DNA of 5,388 nt. It comes from Paenibacillaceae bacterium (GTDB taxonomy: Bacteria > Bacillota > Bacilli > Paenibacillales > NBRC-103111). The notes beneath the pieces are model-generated. The model was not told where the DNA came from, did not search any database, and saw only the letters and a list, made by a program, of their open reading frames with translations. Positions 1 through 4,635 of this stretch are shown here, in pieces (within the stretch, counting starts at the first letter, position 1; every line of letters begins with the position of its first letter). The stretch is from assembly GCA_020697475.1 (NCBI GenBank), contig JAJFMO010000298.1, forward strand, positions 1-5,388. Direction: 5' to 3'. Made by a program: the position numbers and the translations under genes.

Positions 1-188
1 GACGCGCGGGCCGGAGAACATACCGGTGACGCACAGAAGAAATTCGTAAACCTCATTCCTTCGGCGGCGATGCGATCAAGATTCGGAGTTATAATTTCTT
101 CATTTCCCGCACATCCCATCGCCCAAGCGCCTTGATCGTCCGTTAAAATAAACACAATGTTCGGTTTACTTGGGTCTCTGCTAGTCAC
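1..188 (-). CDS. Sulfatase (alkaline phosphatase superfamily), N-terminal fragment cut by the window edge
   Basis: This is the first 62 codons, plus two bases of a Ser codon, of a sulfatase; the rest lies left of the window. Sulfatases hydrolyse sulfate esters using a formylglycine made from a Cys or Ser. Visible family features are [13 protein letters not shown] at residues 8-20, where the DD pair normally binds the active-site metal, then [11 protein letters not shown] (34-44), then C-S-P-A-R at 57-61, in which Cys57 is the predicted formylglycine residue. There is no signal peptide, so the protein is probably cytoplasmic. The GTG start is chosen because GGGAGGA lies 7 nt upstream (196-202); an in-frame TTG at 192-194 is too close to that site. 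It follows the oxidoreductase gene by 146 nt on the same strand and is probably the second gene of its operon. The family is clear. The substrate (sulfated glycan, sugar sulfate or other ester) is unknown, and a phosphodiesterase-like member cannot be fully excluded. Confidence 0.9.
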   Translation of the reverse strand, partial: MTSRDPSKPNIVFILTDDQGAWAMGCAGNEEIITPNLDRIAAEGMRFTNFFCASPVCSPARA

Positions 189-195
189 AGTCAAA

Positions 196-202
196 TCCTC
201 CC
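196..202 (-). promoter_or_regulatory. Ribosome binding site of the sulfatase gene
   Basis: On the minus strand this reads GGGAGGA, followed by a 7-nt spacer to GTG at 188-186. It decides the non-ATG start of the sulfatase, whose frame has no ATG before the conserved KPNIVFI segment. Confidence 0.8.
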
Positions 203-252
203 TGGAATGTCCTATTGACGTCATGGCGGTTGCAATGGCGGTCTAACCTGCA

Positions 253-266
253 AACGGCAAGCCGTT
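253..266. repeat. Short inverted repeat in the sulfatase leader
   Basis: AACGGC and GCCGTT are separated by only two bases, within the 146-nt gap between the oxidoreductase stop and the sulfatase start. As RNA it would form a five-pair hairpin with a tetraloop. No T-run follows on the minus strand, so it is not a convincing terminator; it may be a protein-binding site or an mRNA processing or stability element. A TAGAAT (-10-like) hexamer lies just upstream at 280-285, but no good -35 sits at the right distance. Another small stem, ATCCG/CGGAT, is at 315-329, just after the upstream gene's stop. Function unknown. Confidence 0.35.
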
Positions 267-334
267 CCAGATACTCCCTATTCTACCCCGTTTTCCCTGT
301 TTTCGATGCAAGTATCCGATTAGCGGATTTCAGT

Positions 335-1372
335 TCAAGCATCGATCTCCATCCGCTTCCCGTCCGAGACAAGCGCCGCCTCGTACACCTTCATTACGTC
401 CAGCGCGAATTCGAGCGAGCCTTCCTCCGCCGCTTTCCCTTCCAGCACACATTGGCAAAAATAAAACAGCTCCTGATAAAAGCCTTGCGTGAACAGCGCC
501 TTGTTCTCCAATGTGGCGAGACAGTTTTGCGGCTCCCAGGTGATCGCGCCTGAGTCGAAGCCTGCCGGGATGTACCCGGTCGTCACCCCGTATTGCGACG
601 GGATGCCCCGCTCAAGCGTCACCCGGAAGCTGTTGTCGATGCGCAGATGGGCGCGCTCGCCAAAGAAGCTGTACGACTCGATCGGCTGCGGCCCGGAGGC
701 CAGATGAAAGTTGCCGACCGCCCCGTCGGCGAATTCCAGCAGGACGACGCCTCTGCCATTCGGAGCCAGGTGCGATGTGACCGCGGCGACTTTACCTCCG
801 ACGGCCATGAGCAACGACAGCGGATGGCAGCCATTGCCGAGCCAATTTTGAAACTTTCTCGCTTCCAGCACCGCTTGCCCATTCCCCGGCAAGCTCATCG
901 GATACACCGCTAGAAGAGAGTGCAAGGCGCCGAACTCCGCGGAACGGACCACTTCCTTCGCCTTCTGCGCCGCCGGCATGAACGCCTTTTTGAAGCCGAC
1001 GACGGCCACCCTGTCGCCACGTTCGGCGATCATCGCCTCGACTTCGTTCGCCCGCACCGCCACCGGCTTCTCCATCCAGACGTGCAGCCCGGCCCGAAAC
1101 GCTTCGATGGCGAGCCTCGGATGCTCGAATGGCGAGACAACGAGCAGTACGGCGTCAAGCGACTCCTGTTCGTACATGTCCGGCGGGCTTGCGTAGGCCT
1201 TGCAGCCATATTCCCGGGCGGTCGCCTGCGCCAGCTCCAGGTTGATGTCGCATACGGCCCGCAACTCTACCGGCAAGTAATGCAACGTCGGCAGGATATT
1301 TCGGTAACAGTGCGAACCCAACCCGACGACCCCGACGCGCAGCTTCTTGGTGAAATCCCGTTGGTAAGTCAC
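335..1372 (-). CDS. Gfo/Idh/MocA family NAD(P)-dependent oxidoreductase (345 aa)
   Basis: This protein has the two-domain fold of sugar and inositol dehydrogenases: an N-terminal Rossmann domain with VGVVGLGSH (13-21) binding the dinucleotide, an acidic CD at 41-42 after the second strand, and the EKP motif at 101-103 whose Lys is normally catalytic. The C-terminal alpha/beta domain carries NGCHP, with His183 where the family's active-site His normally sits. The usual Asp four residues earlier (DxGxH) appears to be Gly179 here, so the chemistry or substrate may differ from typical dehydrogenases. Length is normal for the family. The start is GTG: an in-frame TAA lies nine codons upstream, and AGGGG (1380-1384) sits 7 nt before it. 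The gene is preceded by two promoter-operator modules that probably answer to the adjacent LacI regulator, and it is followed by a sulfatase on the same strand. The substrate is probably a sugar or sugar derivative, but no specific one can be named. Confidence 0.92.
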   Translation of the reverse strand: MTYQRDFTKKLRVGVVGLGSHCYRNILPTLHYLPVELRAVCDINLELAQATAREYGCKAYASPPDMYEQESLDAVLLVVSPFEHPRLAIEAFRAGLHVWMEKPVAVRANEVEAMIAERGDRVAVVGFKKAFMPAAQKAKEVVRSAEFGALHSLLAVYPMSLPGNGQAVLEARKFQNWLGNGCHPLSLLMAVGGKVAAVTSHLAPNGRGVVLLEFADGAVGNFHLASGPQPIESYSFFGERAHLRIDNSFRVTLERGIPSQYGVTTGYIPAGFDSGAITWEPQNCLATLENKALFTQGFYQELFYFCQCVLEGKAAEEGSLEFALDVMKVYEAALVSDGKRMEIDA

Positions 1373-1379
1373 AAGTCCA

Positions 1380-1384
1380 CCCCT
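1380..1384 (-). promoter_or_regulatory. Ribosome binding site deciding the GTG start of the first oxidoreductase
   Basis: AGGGG on the minus strand lies 7 nt before the GTG at 1372-1370. The frame is closed by a TAA at 1399-1397, and no ATG lies between that stop and the GTG. Confidence 0.6.
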
Positions 1385-1399
1385 GCTCTCCGAAGTTTA

Positions 1400-1411
1400 G
1401 GTATCGGTTCC
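1400..1411. promoter_or_regulatory. Second, imperfect LacI-type operator
   Basis: GGTATCGGTTCC shares the CGGTTCC half with the perfect operator at 1477-1488 and keeps the central CG step typical of LacI-family sites. The other half is degenerate, with two mismatched pairs. In transcript orientation both sites are read as ATGGAACCG and follow a TATTTT hexamer within a few bases. The centres are 77 bp apart, so two dimers or a tetramer could act together, or this site could control a second promoter. The assignment to the neighbouring LacI protein is inferred. Confidence 0.5.
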
Positions 1412-1414
1412 ATG

Positions 1415-1442
1415 AAAATAACCCTTGAAAACACCAGTCCAA
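1415..1442 (-). promoter_or_regulatory. Possible second, weaker promoter for the oxidoreductase gene
   Basis: TTGGAC (1442-1437) and TATTTT (1420-1415) are separated by 16 bp. The -35 matches consensus poorly. The -10 is the same hexamer as in the stronger upstream promoter and is likewise followed immediately by an operator-like site. If used, it would give a short leader of about 36 nt. Confidence 0.3.
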
Positions 1443-1476
1443 CTTGAAAATAACATTGAAACTTTTCATCATTTTC

Positions 1477-1488
1477 GGAACCGGTTCC
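1477..1488. promoter_or_regulatory. Perfect 12-bp LacI-family operator
   Basis: GGAACCGGTTCC is a perfect palindrome with the central CG characteristic of LacI/GalR-family operators. It lies 5 bp downstream of the predicted -10 hexamer (1499-1494) and covers the expected transcription start near 1487, the position where a repressor would block initiation. The LacI-family gene immediately upstream is the obvious candidate to bind it. The palindrome and its position are seen directly; the binding protein is inferred from proximity. Confidence 0.75.
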
Positions 1489-1493
1489 ATTTA

Positions 1494-1522
1494 AAAATAA
1501 CATAACCCCACCGGATCGTCAA
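1494..1522 (-). promoter_or_regulatory. Sigma-A-type promoter of the oxidoreductase-sulfatase unit
   Basis: TTGACG (1522-1517) and TATTTT (1499-1494) are separated by exactly 17 bp, matching 5/6 and 4/6 consensus positions. The -35 begins only 8 nt beyond the lacI-type gene's stop codon, with no terminator between, so read-through from that gene should add to transcription. The predicted leader is about 115 nt and contains the second operator-like site. Confidence 0.7.
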
Positions 1523-1529
1523 CGGAAAA

Positions 1530-2543
1530 TTAATACGATTTCACAGTCGATTCGCGCACGATTAGCCGCGGCTCAAGCTGTACCCGCTTCGGTTCAGCGA
1601 GGCCGTTGTCGATGCGTTGCAGTAACAATTCAACGGCGATGCGCCCCATCTCTCCCACAAGGTTCGAGACGGAACTGACCTTCGGCCGAATGAGTGTGCA
1701 CCAGTTGATGTCGTCGATGCCGATCACAGCGACGTCTTCAGGCACCCGCACTCCCAGCTCGAGAAACCCTTGAATTACGCCGATCGCCACCAGATCGTTA
1801 GCCGCGAACACCGCATCCGGCATTTCTCCCAGTTGATGATAATACCGTGCTGCGGCAATTCCGGTGTCGATCGTCAACCTGTCACCGTTGAAGACGAGCT
1901 CCGGGACGATGGACATGAAATTTTCCGCCAACGTCTTCTCATAAGCGGCAAACCGCGCTCCCCGATGCAGATGTGTCGGTCCTCCGGCGTAGGCGATCCG
2001 CTTGCGGCCGATACGAATCAAATGATCCATCGCCAAAAAGCCTTCCGACTGGTTCAACCCGACGGCATCGCCAGGCATTTCTTCCCCATAGTTTCCGATC
2101 AGGCACACCGGTACCGTCGCCTTCTTCATTACCGCGCTGAGCGTCTTCGGATGGCTGATCGATACAAGCACGATCCCGTCGACATGCATGTCATTCGCTT
2201 CCTTGATGACCGCCAGTTCTTCGGTAGGATTGCCGTAATGGTTGATCAGCACGAGCCGGTAATCGTTCTGCTTGGCCACCTGCTCCGCCGCCCACGCCAT
2301 CTCGGGATAATACGGGTTGCGGATGTCATCGATCGCGAGCGCGATTTGCCGGCGCAGCTTCGTCTTCAGGCTGCGGGCCATCAAATTCGGCGTAAACCCG
2401 AGCGCCTCGATGACCCGGTTCACTTTCTGCCTTGTTGCCGGTTTCACGCCTGGCGCGTTATTGATGATTCTCGACACCGTCGACTTGGCGACGCCTGCTT
2501 CCTGCGCCACATCGTCGATGGTTACTTTTGCTTTTTTATTCAT
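1530..2543 (-). CDS. LacI/GalR-family transcriptional regulator (337 aa)
   Basis: This is a DNA-binding repressor (or occasionally activator) that senses a small ligand, usually a sugar. The helix-turn-helix is at residues 8-27 (TIDDVAQEAGVAKSTVSRII nearby), followed by the hinge helix NLMARSLK at 53-60, which inserts into the minor groove at the central CG of the operator. Residues 66-330 form the periplasmic-binding-protein-like effector and dimerisation domain, with VDGIVLVS, VFAANDLVAIGV and VAVIGIDDI typical of the family. Length is normal and the gene is intact. The ATG start is supported by AAGGAG 5 nt upstream (2549-2554). It has its own promoter at 2588-2616 overlapped by an operator half-site, suggesting autoregulation. 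Immediately downstream is the promoter of the oxidoreductase-sulfatase unit with a perfect palindromic operator, its likely target. It lacks the usual CcpA context and is better read as a local, pathway-specific regulator. The effector cannot be deduced. Confidence 0.95.
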   Translation of the reverse strand: MNKKAKVTIDDVAQEAGVAKSTVSRIINNAPGVKPATRQKVNRVIEALGFTPNLMARSLKTKLRRQIALAIDDIRNPYYPEMAWAAEQVAKQNDYRLVLINHYGNPTEELAVIKEANDMHVDGIVLVSISHPKTLSAVMKKATVPVCLIGNYGEEMPGDAVGLNQSEGFLAMDHLIRIGRKRIAYAGGPTHLHRGARFAAYEKTLAENFMSIVPELVFNGDRLTIDTGIAAARYYHQLGEMPDAVFAANDLVAIGVIQGFLELGVRVPEDVAVIGIDDINWCTLIRPKVSSVSNLVGEMGRIAVELLLQRIDNGLAEPKRVQLEPRLIVRESTVKSY

Positions 2544-2548
2544 AGAAA

Positions 2549-2554
2549 CTCCTT
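2549..2554 (-). promoter_or_regulatory. Ribosome binding site of the LacI-type gene
   Basis: AAGGAG on the minus strand, 5 nt before the ATG at 2543-2541. Confidence 0.8.
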
Positions 2555-2580
2555 AAGTCTTGAACATCCGTAATCTATTC

Positions 2581-2592
2581 GAAACCGATTAT
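2581..2592. promoter_or_regulatory. Operator-like site overlapping the regulator's own promoter
   Basis: GAAACCGATTAT contains the half-site GAAACCG, close to GGAACCG of the downstream operator, and the CGAT centre resembles the imperfect site at 1400-1411 read on the other strand. It overlaps the -10 hexamer and the expected start of the regulator's transcript. The second half is poorly matched, so binding would probably be weaker than at the perfect operator. Autoregulation is inferred. Confidence 0.45.
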
Positions 2593-2616
2593 GTCACAGG
2601 CCCCGTTCGTCGTCAA
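2588..2616 (-). promoter_or_regulatory. Sigma-A-type promoter of the LacI-type regulator
   Basis: TTGACG (2616-2611) and CATAAT (2593-2588) have a 17-bp spacer; each hexamer matches 5/6 consensus bases. The predicted start near 2581 gives a leader of about 38 nt. A perfect short palindrome, ATTGC-T-GCAAT (2625-2635), lies just upstream of the -35 and could be an additional binding site. Confidence 0.75.
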
Positions 2617-3053
2617 ATCCAACAATTGCTGCAATGGCTACTTCGCGACAATATGTGCTGCTCGATTCAATAAGTCAATTCAGGGGGAAGCGATAGCGAA
2701 CTGAATAATTCGACATCGTCAACAATCGCCAGCACATTTTCCACCAACACGGATTTCTTCTTGTCAAGTATTGCCTGTCAACTGGAAGTCGTTGCGGACG
2801 GAGCCTGTCGAACCCGAGTTGACATGCGCAAGTTGCGTGTATTGGCGATAAAGCGACACGAGAGAGGCGGCAGGTCGTCGAGAGTGCGGGGGTGCGTGTG
2901 TTGGTGCTGGGGTATTGGTGTCCTTTGGAATCCATTCGATGGCGCGGGGATGCGGGATGCTGTTGCGAGAACTCTATCTTGGAATAGCTTGAGCCGAGCA
3001 GTCGCGAAACGAATTTCCATGATTCCGTGGCGCCCAGTCAGGGGCATGGGTGG
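2617..3053. other. Gene-free stretch, no recognised content
   Basis: About 440 bp upstream of the regulator promoter. Overlapping open frames exist on both strands, but none has a ribosome site, recognisable domain or family resemblance, and their translations are rich in Arg, Pro, Cys and Trp as expected for shadow frames. The only oddities are a G/T-rich run on the plus strand near 2881-2924 and the 11-bp palindrome at 2625-2635. It could contain heavily decayed coding sequence, but no parent gene is recognised. Confidence 0.5.
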
Positions 3054-3240
3054 CTAACGGTTGAAAACTAAACTTAATTGCCTACAAGAGCCCCACTTCG
3101 AATTCTAACGGTTGCCCAATGTGCTTACTCTCCCGCTCAGCACACAAAATCGTTGAAAACGGCAAAATAGCACCCGATTACAACCGTTAGAATTCGGTAG
3201 GGTTGATTTCTTACCAATTAGCCTTTCCTGCAACCGTTAC
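3054..3240. repeat. Imperfect ~60-bp inverted repeat with a perfect 16-bp inner arm
   Basis: CGAATTCTAACGGTTG at 3099-3114 is exactly complementary to 3181-3196, with 66 nt between. Similarity continues outward in both arms: the left arm 3054-3114 and the complement of 3181-3240 share TAACGGTTG at the outer end and TAATTG in the middle, and match closely over the inner 20 bp. The motif positions are mirror-symmetric about base 3147. Transcribed, it could fold into a long stem-loop. There is no T-run and no coding sequence inside, so it is not a typical terminator or insertion sequence. Confidence 0.8.
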
Positions 3241-3250
3241 AAATCGAAGG

Positions 3251-3350
3251 GTAGGTTGGAATGTGCTTAAAAACGCTGGCGGAACTGAGAAACCTTATTC
3301 GGTAGAAAATGTGCTTTTTAGATTGTTTACGGAACTGAGGGACGTTATTG
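3251..3350 (+). repeat. Two diverged 50-bp direct repeat units
   Basis: Units 3251-3300 and 3301-3350 both run GGTAG - AATGTGCTT - CGGAACTGAG - ATT in the same order. The AATGTGCTT copies are 48 bp apart and the CGGAACTGAG copies exactly 50 bp apart. The sequence between the shared blocks differs. The second unit continues into GGGACGTTATTG. Strand is given only as the reading direction of the motifs. Confidence 0.65.
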
Positions 3351-3460
3351 TTATAAAAATGCGTGAATGTTATGCCGCGAAGAACAAATAAAGGCGCTTA
3401 GTTCCGTTGTGGGTACGGAAATGACCAATTGTATCTCGAAATAAGGTCTGTGGTTTCCGT

Positions 3461-3621
3461 TACGCCATCTGCTTGCTCAATGTTATTGCATTATCCGCCA
3501 AATACGCATAAAGACCCTTGCCGCTTTACATACCACATTTACCCTCGGCAAACCTTAACCTCCCACTTCCTCAAACCGCTACCCACGCTGCAGCCGCCTG
3601 TCGGTGCGCCCACAGAACCAC
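3461..3621. other. Short intergenic stretch downstream of the second oxidoreductase
   Basis: No gene, repeat copy or promoter is recognised. In particular, no GC-rich hairpin followed by T-residues is seen downstream of the stop at 3622 in the direction of transcription, so where this operon's transcript ends is not visible. The repeat cluster begins after about 160 nt and might serve that role. Confidence 0.4.
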
Positions 3622-4608
3622 TTAAATTGGAGTACGCTGCCCCGACCGCGCCGCCGTGAACATCGCGTCGAGGATCCGCGCCTGCTGCAACGCATCGCCG
3701 ACGCTGTTCGGCTGCGTCGTGCCGTCGCGGAACGACTCGACAAAGCTGTCCGCCTGCTGCGCGAACATCTGAAAACGGCTCATCGGCCACTCCTGCCGGT
3801 CGGTACCGTTCGTCAACGACTCGATCGTCATCGTCTCCGGCGTTACATTGATCCGAATCGAAATGCGTCCTGTCGTGCCCAAAATATCGAAACCGGTGCC
3901 GACCCCCATATCGAACGCGCAGCTGATCTGGGCGAACCGCCCGCCCGGATAATAGAGTGTCGCCGCCAGTCGGCGGTCAACCTGCTCCGCCTCATCCCAT
4001 ACCGCCCAAGCGTCGACGGTTTCCGGCTCGGCTACCATGAAAAACCGGCTCCAGGACACCGGGTAACAGCCGATATCATATAACGCCCCACCGCCCCACT
4101 CCTTCTTCCAGCGGGTGCTCGACTTCGTTGCGACAAACGAGAAGTAGCCGATGAATTGCTGCACTTCTCCAATCCGGCCTTCAACGATATGTCGTTTAAG
4201 TATTGCGTACGCCGGGTGAAACCGCCACACAAACGCCTCCGCCACAGTTACTCCACTGGCCGCAGCCGCATCGTGAATATGCTTCGCCTCGGCAAGATCC
4301 ATCGCGAACGGTTTCTCCACCAGTACATGCTTACCCGCCCGGCAAGCCTTGATCGCCCATTCCATGTGCAAATGATTCAACAGCGCAATATAAACCGCAT
4401 CAATCTCGGGATCGTCGATCAGTCCTTGATAATCATCATAAACCGTAGGCACTCCGAACTTGGCGGCACACGCCTCCCCGTTCTCGCGATTGCGCCCGGC
4501 CACGCCATGCCACACCCCGTGCTGCGACAGCTGCAGTCCCCGGCCCGCTTTGTTCACGATATTCCCCGTCCCGAGCACGCCCCATTTGATTGTCCCCTTC
4601 TGCTCCAA
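3622..4608 (-). CDS. Gfo/Idh/MocA family dehydrogenase, dihydrodiol dehydrogenase/GFOR-like (328 aa)
   Basis: This is an NAD(P)-dependent oxidoreductase probably acting on a sugar or polyol. The N-terminal Rossmann domain shows WGVLGTGNI at residues 9-17 and an AGRN segment at 37-40, where the cofactor ribose is usually contacted. The EKP motif is at 98-100, with Lys99 predicted catalytic. The second domain carries VWRFHP (127-132), then GGGALYDIGCYP at 172-183. Asp178 and Tyr182 form the D-x-G-x-Y pattern of the glucose-fructose oxidoreductase/dihydrodiol dehydrogenase branch, unlike the DxGxH type. Length is normal. The start is TTG, chosen because GGGAGG (4617-4622) lies 8 nt upstream and the Rossmann strand begins directly after it. 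It follows the fumarase gene by 27 nt and should be cotranscribed with it. There is no signal peptide. The substrate is unknown, and the metabolic link to fumarase is not obvious. Confidence 0.93.
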   Translation of the reverse strand: MEQKGTIKWGVLGTGNIVNKAGRGLQLSQHGVWHGVAGRNRENGEACAAKFGVPTVYDDYQGLIDDPEIDAVYIALLNHLHMEWAIKACRAGKHVLVEKPFAMDLAEAKHIHDAAAASGVTVAEAFVWRFHPAYAILKRHIVEGRIGEVQQFIGYFSFVATKSSTRWKKEWGGGALYDIGCYPVSWSRFFMVAEPETVDAWAVWDEAEQVDRRLAATLYYPGGRFAQISCAFDMGVGTGFDILGTTGRISIRINVTPETMTIESLTNGTDRQEWPMSRFQMFAQQADSFVESFRDGTTQPNSVGDALQQARILDAMFTAARSGQRTPI

Positions 4609-4616
4609 CCGGCCAA

Positions 4617-4622
4617 CCTCCC
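4617..4622 (-). promoter_or_regulatory. Ribosome binding site deciding the TTG start of the second oxidoreductase
   Basis: GGGAGG on the minus strand, 8 nt before TTG at 4608-4606, within the 27-nt gap after the fumarase stop. Another TTG directly after the GGAGG and an ATG at 4624 are in other frames and give no family match. Confidence 0.75.
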
Positions 4623-4635
4623 ATTCTTGAAAATG

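Larger units (their letters stand above)
3054..3460. repeat. Cluster of short degenerate direct and inverted intergenic repeats
   Basis: Several motifs recur at about 50-bp intervals. CTAACGGTTG occurs at 3054 and 3105, and its complement CAACCGTTA at 3181 and 3231. AATGTGCTT occurs at 3118, 3260 and 3308. CGGAACTGAG occurs at 3280 and 3330, with an inverted near-copy (CTTAGTTCCG) at 3397-3406. ACGGAAA at 3415-3421 faces TTTCCGT at 3454-3460, with inner GACC/GGTC pairing. The region is visibly AT-richer than the genes on either side. It is not a CRISPR array, because copies are degenerate and in both orientations. From memory, similar ACGGAACTGAGGGACGTTATT-type intergenic repeats occur in Paenibacillus-like genomes; this was not checked. 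It could be a mosaic of small dispersed elements, RNA hairpins or a protein-binding array. Confidence 0.75.

Noticed and set aside
215..222. The palindrome TGACGTCA upstream of the sulfatase
   Set aside because: It is an isolated 8-bp palindrome with no second copy in the window that I noticed and no matching regulator.
1770..2573. A 267-codon open frame on the plus strand
   Set aside because: It lies antisense to the LacI-family gene, is Arg/His-rich, and has no recognisable domain.
2667..2777. A 36-codon minus-strand stop-to-stop frame with a protein-like hydrophobic pattern (VLVENVLAIVDDVELF)
   Set aside because: It has no ATG and no ribosome site, and it is bounded by stops on both sides. 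It could be a remnant of a decayed gene, but no parent family is recognised.
2675..3057. Three overlapping open frames (2675-2935 minus, 2778-3047 minus, 2761-3057 plus)
   Set aside because: They overlap each other on both strands, have no ribosome site and no family resemblance, and have shadow-like composition.
3203..3391. A 62-codon plus-strand frame
   Set aside because: It is formed by the repeat units themselves (NVLKN and NVLFR come from the AATGTGCTT motif, GGTEKP from CGGAACTGAG in one unit) and has only a TTG start without a ribosome site.
3054..3460. CRISPR array
   Set aside because: Repeats are short, degenerate and in both orientations, with no constant repeat length or unique spacers, and no cas gene is present.
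3415..3460. Possible intrinsic terminator for the fumarase-oxidoreductase operon
   Set aside because: The ACGGAAA/TTTCCGT stem is interrupted, has an 18-nt loop and is not followed by a T-run on the minus strand; it fits the repeat family better.
3889..3900. GAAACCGGTGCC, a 10/12 match to the perfect operator
   Set aside because: It lies inside the second oxidoreductase gene, where it encodes part of the protein, and has no promoter nearby; likely chance.
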